The notes under the pieces: model-generated
Told to the model about the DNA's origin: nothing
What the model saw: only the letters and a program-made list of their open reading frames with translations
Databases searched by the model: none
Translations under genes and position numbers: made by a program
Assembly (NCBI RefSeq): GCF_003014595.1
Contig: NZ_PYGK01000006.1
Span: 1-64,000 of the forward strand
Length of the DNA stretch: 64,000 nt
Direction: 5' to 3'
Source of the DNA: Chitinophaga ginsengisoli
Lineage (GTDB): Bacteria > Bacteroidota > Bacteroidia > Chitinophagales > Chitinophagaceae
Shown here: positions 18,084 through 24,963 of the stretch, one piece after another
Numbering within the stretch: the stretch's first letter is position 1
Layout of the letters: every line of letters begins with the position of its first letter

Positions 18084-18449
18084 ATGAAAACATTAAGGAT
18101 TGTTTATTGGGTTAGCACTGCAATTGTAGCATTGATGATGACGTATTCAGCGTATGCCTATTTCACGGATGTAAAAATAGATCAGGCATTTCGACATCTG
18201 GGATTTCCCGCTTATTTCAGGATTGAACTGGCTATTGCCAAACTGATAGGTGTTGTATTGTTACTGGCGCCGGTTGGTGCCAGGATAAAGGAATGGGCGT
18301 ATGCAGGTTTTACTTTCACGTTCATATCTGCTGGTGTAGCCCATGGTTTTTCAGGAGACCCGATGCCGGTTCCGGTTGTACCCTTTGTTTTCCTTGCCGT
18401 ACTGGCGGTGTCCTACTTTACTTATCACAAACTAAATAAATCAAAATAG
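18084..18449 (+). CDS. DoxX-family membrane protein
   Basis: 121 aa with four membrane helices and the DoxX pattern (residues 5-25 helix, then FRHLGFPAYFRIELAIAKLIGVVLLLAP). DoxX-like proteins are small membrane proteins often paired with quinone or nitro reductases and oxidative-stress genes. It ends one base before azoR, so the two are an operon behind the 36-bp palindrome. A role in quinone or electrophile stress is inferred from this pairing. Confidence 0.85.
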   Translation: MKTLRIVYWVSTAIVALMMTYSAYAYFTDVKIDQAFRHLGFPAYFRIELAIAKLIGVVLLLAPVGARIKEWAYAGFTFTFISAGVAHGFSGDPMPVPVVPFVFLAVLAVSYFTYHKLNKSK

Positions 18450-18450
18450 T

Positions 18451-19050
18451 ATGAAAAAGATACTGAAGATTATATCAAGCGTAAATGGAGCAGTATCCAA
18501 GAGCACGCAGCTAGCAGACGCAGTGATTGAAAAGCTGACAGCGCATTATGCGGGTAGCACCGTCAAAGTAAAAGATCTGTCGCAACAGCGGTATGAGCAT
18601 TTTCATGAGGGACATCTGAAGGTGTATCGTGGAATGGGAGAAGTGGCGCCTGAAATAGTAGCGACAGTAGAAAAAGTTTCCGACGATGCCATCAATGAAG
18701 TAATGGAGGCGGACATTATTGTAATAGGAGTACCGATATATAACTTTAATGTTCCGTCTACATTGAAAGCATGGATAGATCATGTGATGCGCGCAGGGAG
18801 GACATTCTCTTTCGCGGGTGGTCAGAAGGAAGGATTGGTGAAAAATAAGAAAGTGTACCTGGCTGTATCTTCAGGAGGTGTTTATTCTGAAGGACCGATG
18901 CAGGCATATAACTTTGCTGTTCCGTATCTGGAAGCAACTCTTGGTTTTATTGGTATGACGGATGTCACCACATTCTGGGCGGAAGGGTGTGATATGCCTG
19001 GATACAAGGAAACAGCTTTGCAGAAGGCGATCGACAAGGTAGCTGTTTAA
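18451..19050 (+). CDS. azoR: FMN-dependent NADH:azoreductase / quinone reductase
   Basis: 199 aa flavodoxin-like fold. SVNGAVSKSTQLADAVIEKL at the N-terminus is the phosphate-binding loop for FMN, and VIGVPIYNFNVPSTLKAWID is the diagnostic AzoR motif, followed by VSSGGVYSEGP. The enzyme uses NADH to reduce quinones and azo compounds by two electrons, protecting against electrophile stress. It is cotranscribed with doxX, and a hairpin with U-tract ends the unit. Confidence 0.92.
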   Translation: MKKILKIISSVNGAVSKSTQLADAVIEKLTAHYAGSTVKVKDLSQQRYEHFHEGHLKVYRGMGEVAPEIVATVEKVSDDAINEVMEADIIVIGVPIYNFNVPSTLKAWIDHVMRAGRTFSFAGGQKEGLVKNKKVYLAVSSGGVYSEGPMQAYNFAVPYLEATLGFIGMTDVTTFWAEGCDMPGYKETALQKAIDKVAV

Positions 19051-19083
19051 TCTGAAGTGTAGTTTAAAATACGTAACAGTAGC

Positions 19084-19105
19084 AAGGCTCCATAAGGAGC
19101 TTTTG
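19084..19105 (+). terminator. Intrinsic terminator of doxX-azoR
   Basis: AAGGCTCC (19084-19091), loop ATAA, GGAGCTTT (19096-19103), running into TTGTTGTTT. Confidence 0.75.
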
Positions 19106-19255
19106 TTGTTTGATATTGAGATTGTCATTTAAAGAAAAATTGGAAAGATTTATTGTAGTCTTGTTTGTTTGATATAAATTCGGTTATTGTTTGTTGACGT
19201 TACTCCACTGAATGAATCAGTTGAAAACTTCTTAGAGAATCATTGTGATATACCT

Positions 19256-19336
19256 ATGCCATGCGGCCTGCGGAAGGCCGTGCGTGTACGCGTAGAGGTA
19301 ACTGATGAAAAATATTGTTTACTTAAAAAACTGTAA
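19256..19336 (+). CDS. Possible 26-codon ORF before the ART cassette
   Basis: An open frame starting MPCGLRKAVRVRVEV ends with TAA two bases before the ATG of the 69-aa gene, a spacing that allows translational coupling. The frame stays open upstream to 19178 and could start at TTG 19187 (about 49 codons). It is visibly GC-richer than its surroundings and contains a small hairpin (CGGCCT / AGGCCG). I know no homologue. It may be a leader peptide, the tail of a lost gene, or chance. Confidence 0.25.
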   Translation: MPCGLRKAVRVRVEVTDEKYCLLKKL

Positions 19337-19338
19337 TT

Positions 19339-19548
19339 ATGACGAAAGAACACATTGATGCAGTCCTTGCATTTACAAAAAGAAAATGGGAAAGAGGCGT
19401 TTCCAGGGAGTATGCAATTCGCAGATTGCAAACTATTGGTTTTTTAGACGAGAGTGGTGAAATCGCGGCCCGGTTCCAGCATCTAGGCGAATGGCCGCCT
19501 TTAAATACACCGTTACAAAGTCAACTTAATGAGGAAGGAGAGATGTAA
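19339..19548 (+). CDS. Small protein, candidate partner of the ART-fold protein
   Basis: 69 aa. Helical N-terminal half (MTKEHIDAVLAFTKRKWERG) with a short helix-turn-helix-like arrangement (REYAIRRLQTIGFLDESGEI), then a Pro-rich, acidic end. The last two-thirds is polar, as expected of a small antitoxin or immunity protein. The ATG of the downstream ART-fold gene lies 74 bases after its stop, on the same strand. I do not recognise the family; the antitoxin role is an inference from size, order and AT-rich context. Confidence 0.6.
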   Translation: MTKEHIDAVLAFTKRKWERGVSREYAIRRLQTIGFLDESGEIAARFQHLGEWPPLNTPLQSQLNEEGEM

Positions 19549-19621
19549 AATGGCCTTATAAAAATGAGGGACATCATTCTGCTATAATAATGAGAAGTTA
19601 ATAAACAGCAATTTCCAGTCT

Positions 19622-20329
19622 ATGTATAACGTAGGATCCAATTTGGTGCTTGGTTTTCATGGTTGTGATCAAGCCGTTTGTGAGACATTGTTAAATAATC
19701 CAAATAGAATAAGAATAAGTCGGGAATCTTTCGACTGGCTGGGGCATGGAATGTATTTTTGGGAAAATAATTATGCACGTGCCTGGGACTGGGCAAGGTA
19801 TAAATATGAAAGAGGAGAAATTAATTCGCCAGCTGTAATAGGAGCGGTGCTTGATCTAGGGTATTGTTGTGATTTTCTTAGCACAGAGCATATAGAGATG
19901 TTTAAAGATTCTTATAAGAAGTTATTTGACTTATATAAAACGTCAAATAAAGTATTGCCTAAGAATAAAGATTTGCGGGAGGATAAACATAAAGACAAAT
20001 TGTTGAGAGAATTGGATTGTGTAGTGATTGAACATATGTGTGAGGATATTATTGAGCAAATGGAAAACGATTTAACTGTTCATGGTTTTACGAAGCATAA
20101 GCTTCCTGATTCAGTAAGAGGTGCCTTTCTGGAAGGCTCTCCTGCTTTCGAAGGCTCAGGCATATATGAAAAAACACATATCCAGATCGCTATCCGCAAT
20201 CCAAATTGTATCAAAGGATTTTTTCTACCGCGCAGGGAACGAATATCTTTGAATTCCGATCGGGATATAGGTGATATCTCTGACAACGGATTCTTTGTAT
20301 CCGAGCCTGGAATACCTTATAATGCATAA
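19622..20329 (+). CDS. Predicted ADP-ribosyltransferase-fold protein
   Basis: 235 aa. Motifs in the order expected of the ART (diphtheria-toxin/PARP-like) fold: LVLGFHGCD at residues 10-18 (first strand with the NAD-contacting His), FDWLGHGMYFWENNYARAWDWA (36-57, the aromatic Tyr-Phe block, similar to the layout of DUF3990), and near the C-terminus THIQIAIRNPNCIKGFF, where the third catalytic position (usually Glu) appears to be Gln. No signal peptide or membrane helix. The gene is visibly AT-richer than neighbours such as azoR and the SDR, a sign of transfer. A toxin or defence effector modifying protein or nucleic acid is the likely role, not proven. Confidence 0.65.
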   Translation: MYNVGSNLVLGFHGCDQAVCETLLNNPNRIRISRESFDWLGHGMYFWENNYARAWDWARYKYERGEINSPAVIGAVLDLGYCCDFLSTEHIEMFKDSYKKLFDLYKTSNKVLPKNKDLREDKHKDKLLRELDCVVIEHMCEDIIEQMENDLTVHGFTKHKLPDSVRGAFLEGSPAFEGSGIYEKTHIQIAIRNPNCIKGFFLPRRERISLNSDRDIGDISDNGFFVSEPGIPYNA

Positions 20330-20336
20330 CAAAAAC

Positions 20337-20367
20337 AAGTCCCGGAAGTAGTTTATTTCCGGGACTT
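20337..20367. terminator. Bidirectional terminator after the ART gene
   Basis: AAGTCCCGGAA (20337-20347) and TTCCGGGACTT (20357-20367), perfect 11-bp stem with a 9-base loop, between convergent genes. Confidence 0.8.
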
Positions 20368-20391
20368 ACATGCTTTCATGCAAGAGGCAAC

Positions 20392-20886
20392 TCACATATA
20401 CTTCATCGCTTCATAGCCCAGTAACCTCCGCCATAACGCTAATTGTCCGATACAATTCGCCTCTCGGTAAGTCTGAAAAGAAACCAGATCAAAGATGCTC
20501 ATTTTCATACCTGGCATTTCAAAAGGCTCATCAAATTTTTCATCATCAGCATTGAGGAGTGATTCTCTTAAAAGCGGAGAAATGATCTTCCAGTCTTTTT
20601 CAAAAGAACTCAGTGCCGGATAGATCACGCCTTCCTGTATGCCCTTGTGGTCTTTAAAAAGTTCATTGGCCTGCTGTTGTTTTTCAATACCGAACAATCT
20701 GGCTAATTCGAATCGTTCCTGTACGAGGCTGCCTGTCAGCCACGCCATGTGATTGGCTTTTGTACCCAGGCGCTCATTGGCGTCTTTTTCAGAAATGCCT
20801 GCGATGACGTTCGGGAAAAAAGTGGTATGCATGTCATACAATACCATAAAGCCAAAGGTTTTGCTGCTAAGTGGTTGTACTTCCAT
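20392..20886 (-). CDS. DinB-like four-helix-bundle protein, metal ligands altered
   Basis: 164 aa. ANHMAWLTGSLVQERFELA in helix 2 carries the first family His, and the C-terminal SFQTYREANCIGQLALWRRLLGY aligns with the usual HxxxHxGQ motif of DinB/YfiT proteins. Here both C-terminal His residues are replaced (Arg and Cys), so classic three-His metal binding is unlikely. DinB-like proteins include thiol-dependent transferases; the substrate is unknown. It is divergent from the AraC regulator. Confidence 0.72.
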   Translation of the reverse strand: MEVQPLSSKTFGFMVLYDMHTTFFPNVIAGISEKDANERLGTKANHMAWLTGSLVQERFELARLFGIEKQQQANELFKDHKGIQEGVIYPALSSFEKDWKIISPLLRESLLNADDEKFDEPFEMPGMKMSIFDLVSFQTYREANCIGQLALWRRLLGYEAMKYM

Positions 20887-20963
20887 TTTTAATAGTATTG
20901 GTGAGTACTAAGATACCGAATATGCGCTGGGTAACAGGTCGCCGGAGCTGCCAATCTTAGGGG

Positions 20964-20980
20964 GTATTTGTGACAAATAC
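20964..20980. promoter_or_regulatory. 17-bp palindrome between dinB-like and araC-type genes
   Basis: GTATTTG (20964-20970), spacer TGA, CAAATAC (20974-20980), perfect arms, about 30 bases before the AraC-family start codon. It is a plausible operator of the divergent pair. Confidence 0.5.
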
Positions 20981-21008
20981 AGTAAATTAGTAGTCTATAT
21001 ATTCAGTT

Positions 21009-21932
21009 ATGCCATCTCAGACGCTCGACAGCCGCACTATAGATACATTAAGAGATATTCCCGACCTGATCCCCGTATTCCGTGAATATTTTGAAGACTG
21101 GACCATCAGGGTGTTTAACAGGGAAGTGCATGAATGCCGAAATTACCTGTCTCCCAACCGGAGAGATTTTTATAAGGTACTGCTGACCACGAAAGGAGCA
21201 GGGGTGTTTACTATGGGATTAAATACCTATTACCTGGAAGAGCCAACTATTTTGTTTATCCATCCCAACGATATTATCTCCTGGAAAAATCTGTCTGCGG
21301 AGTCGGGCGGTTATTATTGTCTCTTCAGAAGGTCCTTTGTGAATGAGCATCCTACCTTAAAGGCAAGTATGGACAAATTTGCCCTGTTCACTGACAAGTC
21401 AAAGAGTGTAATCAGGCTGACAGAGAAAGACGCACAGGCATTGGAGCAGCTATTTGCGAAGATGAAGGAAGAGGAACTGTTGGGTAGTAAATGGAGTGAT
21501 GATTCCCTGCAGGCCTACCTGCAACTGTTAATGGTTGAGAGTACAAAAATTGCCAATTTTCCACCGCCAGACAATGTAACGGATGAGTTCCGGCATGTGC
21601 ATGAATTTTTCAGATTGCTTGAGGCGGAGACGGCCGGGATCAATAAAGAGGCACCAATCAGGATCAGGACTGCCAAGGAATTTGCGGCAGACCTGGGCGT
21701 GCATCCCAATCATCTGAATGCCTTGCTGAAGAAGCATACAGGGCAAAATGTAAGTACTCATATCAAAAGCCGTCTGCTGGACGAAACCAAGGTATTATTG
21801 TTGCAAACTGACTGGTCATTACAGGAGATCGGGTACAGCATTGGTTATGCAGAGCAACCCAATTTCAATTCATTCTTCAAGAAAAATACCGGTATTACCC
21901 CCGCCGAATTCAGGAAGACATACCATCTTTGA
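21009..21932 (+). CDS. AraC-family transcriptional regulator
   Basis: 307 aa. N-terminal sensor part (residues 1-180, cupin-like, with FTMGLNTYYLEEPTILFIHP) and a C-terminal double HTH domain: EFAADLGVHPNHLNALLKKH (about 222-241) and WSLQEIGYSIGYAEQPNFNS with the ending TGITPAEFRK. The protein activates or represses target genes in response to an unknown ligand. The SDR gene starts 80 bases downstream on the same strand and is the obvious target. Confidence 0.9.
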   Translation: MPSQTLDSRTIDTLRDIPDLIPVFREYFEDWTIRVFNREVHECRNYLSPNRRDFYKVLLTTKGAGVFTMGLNTYYLEEPTILFIHPNDIISWKNLSAESGGYYCLFRRSFVNEHPTLKASMDKFALFTDKSKSVIRLTEKDAQALEQLFAKMKEEELLGSKWSDDSLQAYLQLLMVESTKIANFPPPDNVTDEFRHVHEFFRLLEAETAGINKEAPIRIRTAKEFAADLGVHPNHLNALLKKHTGQNVSTHIKSRLLDETKVLLLQTDWSLQEIGYSIGYAEQPNFNSFFKKNTGITPAEFRKTYHL

Positions 21933-22012
21933 TTTTCATAAAAGGTTCAGTGCTTTTGCTAAAGCCCGGCTGCTGGCTTCTTTTCATCTTTGTATCACAA
22001 AACACGAACAAA

Positions 22013-22873
22013 ATGAAAAGCGTAAACACACAGAAAGTATGGTTCATCACCGGCGCATCCCGGGGATTTGGATTACAGATATCAAAAGCAGTTCTTGCCG
22101 CAGGCGATAAACTGGTCGCTACCGTACGCAGCAAACCACAAGACCTGGCTGCCCAGCTGGGAAATCATGAGCATCTTGCCGTTGTAACCCTGGATGTCAC
22201 TAATGAAGAACAGGCACAGGCAGCTGCTAAACAGGCTATTGACACTTTTGGCAGCATTGATGTCCTGGTGAATAATGCTGGTTATGGTTTATTAAGCGGG
22301 GTAGAAGAAGCCACAGCGCAGGAAGTGAAGAATAACTATGAAGTAAATGTGTTCGGATTGCTGAATGTTACCCGTGCGGTATTGCCTTATATGCGGGTAC
22401 AGGGATCCGGTCATGTGATCAATATTTCCTCCGTAGGCGGTTTATTTGGCTATGTAGGCTGGGGTATTTATGGTTCTACCAAATTTGCCGTGGAAGGTAT
22501 TACGGAGGCGATGGCACAGGAACTTGCTCCGTTAGGGATCTATGCTACTGTGGTAGCGCCCGGGTTCTTCAGGACAGAATTCCTCGACCACTCTTCCCTG
22601 GTAAAAACCAGTAATGAGATCAGCGATTATGCCGCTACTGTTGGAGAAATGCGCTCTTTTGCAGCGGTTGTAAACAAAAAGCAACCAGGTGATCCTGTGA
22701 AACTGGCGCAGGCCTTTGTAAAGCTGGGACATGCGGAAAAGCCTCCTGTACATCTGCCATTAGGTAACGATACCCTGGCCAAATTCAGGGAAAAGACGGC
22801 TGCTTTCGAGAAGGAGATCACGGAATGGTATGATGTGATCACCGGAACAGATCATGATGATGTTGCTGCGTAA
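22013..22873 (+). CDS. Short-chain dehydrogenase/reductase (classical SDR)
   Basis: 286 aa from the ATG at 22013; a longer reading from 21929 adds 28 residues before the Rossmann fold and overlaps the AraC stop, so it is rejected. TGASRGFG (NADP-binding), LVNNAGYGL, catalytic Ser in NISSVGG and YGSTKFAVEG (Tyr...Lys) are intact. The substrate is unknown. The preceding AraC-type gene and a terminator behind suggest a small regulated unit. Confidence 0.9.
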   Translation: MKSVNTQKVWFITGASRGFGLQISKAVLAAGDKLVATVRSKPQDLAAQLGNHEHLAVVTLDVTNEEQAQAAAKQAIDTFGSIDVLVNNAGYGLLSGVEEATAQEVKNNYEVNVFGLLNVTRAVLPYMRVQGSGHVINISSVGGLFGYVGWGIYGSTKFAVEGITEAMAQELAPLGIYATVVAPGFFRTEFLDHSSLVKTSNEISDYAATVGEMRSFAAVVNKKQPGDPVKLAQAFVKLGHAEKPPVHLPLGNDTLAKFREKTAAFEKEITEWYDVITGTDHDDVAA

Positions 22874-22900
22874 AATGCAGTGGAAATAAGGTATTAAGAG

Positions 22901-22937
22901 ACAATGGGCTGTCCGCTTTAAGTGGACAGCCCATTGT
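22901..22937. terminator. Bidirectional terminator between SDR and NMO genes
   Basis: ACAATGGGCTGTCC (22901-22914) and GGACAGCCCATTGT (22924-22937): perfect 14-bp stem with a 9-base loop between convergent genes. Confidence 0.88.
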
Positions 22938-22965
22938 ATATATTAAATCAGTTGAAATGATCTTG

Positions 22966-23967
22966 CTATTTAATCAGCAGCTGGCTTGTTTGCTCCAGCG
23001 TCTCTTCCAGTTCCTGTATCAGTCTGTTTACAATATCATGGATAGGGCTGATATCTTCCACCATTTCGACACTTTGACCAGCAGACCAGAGTTGCTGGTA
23101 GTTGCCCGGCTTTACGGCTGCTTCCAGCTTTTTCATGCCGCGTAGTTGTACCAGCATTTTGAAATATTTGCGGGTACGGGCATTTTTATTCAGTTGTCTT
23201 TCCAGCCAGTTTTGTTTGTAGCCGATCTTTTTTGCTGCCGGAGTATTGATGACGTTGCAGGGAGTGCCCGACAGGCGTTCCGTCAATACGATATCTTCCA
23301 TACCATAATCCAGGATGGCGTGCTTGTATTCGTTGCTGACACTAGCTTCCTCACTGGCAATAAAGCGGGTACCGATGGAGGCGCCCTGAGCACCCAGTAC
23401 CAGGGCACTGGCCAGTTGCTGACCGGTAGCGATACCGCCGGCAGCTACCAGCAGTTTGTCGGGGAAGGCTTTATGGAGGGCAGGAACGAGTATATGCATC
23501 GGGTAGGGGCCGGCATGGCCGCCAGCGCCTGCACATACCGCAATAAAACCATCGCAGCCTGCCTGGGCCGCTTTTTCCGCGTGCTGCAGATTGGTCACGT
23601 CGCATAGCACTTTGGCACCGTAGCTGTGGGCAGCTGCAATCACTTCCTTCGGGCTACCAAGGGAGGTAATATAAAAAGGTACTTCTGCCGCTACGCAATC
23701 TTTCAGGTGTTTTGCATAGAGGGGATTGGTCTTCTGTACGATAAGGTTGACGCCATAGGTTCCCTGGCCGGACGACAATTGTGCCCGGTGTTGGTTCAAA
23801 TGGTCCAGCACCTGCTTCAGTTCTCCCTCTTTTCTGTAGTTGAGGGAGGGGAATGTACCGGCGATCCCGTTATCCATGGCGGCTTTAACCATTTTTTCGT
23901 TGCTGACAAGGAACATGGGGGCCATGATGACCGGGTAACGGATGGCAAGGGCTGAGGTTAATTGCAT
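22966..23967 (-). CDS. Nitronate monooxygenase-family FMN oxidoreductase
   Basis: 333 aa TIM barrel of the 2-nitropropane dioxygenase/NMO type. RYPVIMAPMFLVSNEKMVKA at the N-terminus, the conserved GAGGHAGP loop, and GGIATGQQLASALVLGAQGASIGTRF for FMN phosphate binding are visible. The family oxidises nitronates or reduces enoyl thioesters (FabK-like). The substrate cannot be told from the sequence. It ends up in one transcription unit with ribE, whose stop lies 14 bases upstream of its start. Confidence 0.85.
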   Translation of the reverse strand: MQLTSALAIRYPVIMAPMFLVSNEKMVKAAMDNGIAGTFPSLNYRKEGELKQVLDHLNQHRAQLSSGQGTYGVNLIVQKTNPLYAKHLKDCVAAEVPFYITSLGSPKEVIAAAHSYGAKVLCDVTNLQHAEKAAQAGCDGFIAVCAGAGGHAGPYPMHILVPALHKAFPDKLLVAAGGIATGQQLASALVLGAQGASIGTRFIASEEASVSNEYKHAILDYGMEDIVLTERLSGTPCNVINTPAAKKIGYKQNWLERQLNKNARTRKYFKMLVQLRGMKKLEAAVKPGNYQQLWSAGQSVEMVEDISPIHDIVNRLIQELEETLEQTSQLLIK

Positions 23968-23981
23968 AAGTGGACGTTTAG

Positions 23982-24572
23982 CTATGATTTCACAGCAAGC
24001 TGCCTGGCCACGTATTTTCCGAGGATGTCAAATTCCAGGTTAATTGTGTGTCCGGGTTGAACGGCTGAGATATTTGTGTGTTCATATGTATATGGAATCA
24101 CAGCGATGCTGAATTCCATATTGGTCACATTATAAATGGTCAGGCTGATGCCGTTGAGGCAGATGGAGCCTTTTTCCACGACGAGGCCGGCAAATTGTTC
24201 CGGATAGCGGAAGCGGTATTCCCAGCTGCCGTTCTGAGGGGTACAGGAAATACACTCGCCGGTGCTGTCTACGTGTCCCTGAACAAGGTGACCGTCAATC
24301 CGGCCGTTAAAGACCATGGCCCTTTCCAGGTTTACTTTTTGTCCGGGGGTAAGTTGGCCGATATTGCTTTTCAGCAGCGTTTCGGCAACGGCGACGATGT
24401 CGTAGGTATTGCTATCTACGCGGGTAACGGTCAGACAAACGCCGTTGTGAGATACGCTCTGGTCAATTTTCAGTTCCGGTGCGAGGGAAGAGCGGATGGT
24501 GATGACCATATTAGTGCCTTCCTGCCTGGTAGCTATTACTTCTCCTGATGATTCTATGATTCCTGTAAACAT
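23982..24572 (-). CDS. ribE: Riboflavin synthase alpha chain
   Basis: 196 aa with two tandem lumazine-binding domains. MFTGIIESSGEV and VSHNGVCLTV begin domain 1, and HLVQGHVDSTGE with GSICLNGISLTIYNV lie in domain 2. The enzyme converts two molecules of 6,7-dimethyl-8-ribityllumazine into riboflavin, the last step of vitamin B2 synthesis. Pairing with an FMN-dependent oxidoreductase gene downstream is metabolically sensible. It is divergent from rpsU. Confidence 0.95.
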   Translation of the reverse strand: MFTGIIESSGEVIATRQEGTNMVITIRSSLAPELKIDQSVSHNGVCLTVTRVDSNTYDIVAVAETLLKSNIGQLTPGQKVNLERAMVFNGRIDGHLVQGHVDSTGECISCTPQNGSWEYRFRYPEQFAGLVVEKGSICLNGISLTIYNVTNMEFSIAVIPYTYEHTNISAVQPGHTINLEFDILGKYVARQLAVKS

Positions 24573-24630
24573 AGGGCTAAATTAAGTAATAAAGAGGAGA
24601 TGGCCCTGCGTAGAAGGGAGCTGACATAAT

Positions 24631-24661
24631 TTTGATAATTAAATGGAATGTTATATCTTTG
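24631..24661 (+). promoter_or_regulatory. Promoter of rpsU
   Basis: TTTG (24631-24634), 19-base spacer, TATCTTTG (24654-24661). Perfect Bacteroidota consensus. It places the mRNA start near 24667, which rules out any start codon upstream of 24690. Confidence 0.85.
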
Positions 24662-24672
24662 CCTTCCTGAAA

Positions 24673-24680
24673 AAAAGGAG
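24673..24680 (+). promoter_or_regulatory. Strong Shine-Dalgarno sequence of rpsU
   Basis: AAAAGGAG ends 9 bases before the ATG at 24690. Genes of this window generally lack such a site, as expected in Bacteroidota, where the anti-SD of 16S rRNA is sequestered on the ribosome by a pocket that includes bS21. A strong SD in front of the bS21 gene fits autoregulation. Confidence 0.75.
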
Positions 24681-24689
24681 TATTATATT

Positions 24690-24887
24690 ATGTTGATCAT
24701 CGATTCCAAAGATTGCGAAAACATTGACAAGGCGCTCAAAAAATACAAAAAGAAATTTGAGAAAGCGCGTATCCTGTTACAACTCAGGTCACGTCAATCT
24801 TTCACAAAACCTTCTGTTAAGCGTCGTACTGAAGTGCTGAAAGCTGTTTACAAACAGCAGTTAGCCAGTGGTAAATTAGACGATTGA
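24690..24887 (+). CDS. rpsU: 30S ribosomal protein bS21
   Basis: 65 aa. MLIIDSKDCENIDKALKKYK and KKFEKARILLQLRSRQSFTK followed by PSVKRR are standard bS21 sequence. The protein sits near the 3' end of 16S rRNA on the platform of the small subunit. The start was set by the SD and by the promoter; an in-frame ATG at 24648 lies within the promoter itself. It opens the rpsU-xerC-hpf-tRNA-tuf block. Confidence 0.95.
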   Translation: MLIIDSKDCENIDKALKKYKKKFEKARILLQLRSRQSFTKPSVKRRTEVLKAVYKQQLASGKLDD

Positions 24888-24921
24888 TTCTATCGGGGGT
24901 AATTCCCCACGCAAAATATGT

Positions 24922-24957
24922 GATGATTGTAAGGTTTATTATAACTTTACAATCATC
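24922..24957 (+). terminator. Long hairpin between rpsU and xerC
   Basis: GATGATTGTAAGGTT (24922-24936), loop TATTAT, AACTTTACAATCATC (24943-24957): 15 bp with one G-U wobble, then AAACTTTTGATTTT. It may terminate or attenuate rpsU transcripts; it ends only 6 bases before the proposed xerC start. Confidence 0.65.
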
Positions 24958-24963
24958 AAACTT

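Noticed and set aside
21929-22012. Longer N-terminus for the SDR protein
   Set aside because: Adds residues before the Rossmann fold and overlaps the preceding stop; the ATG at 22013 is the family start.
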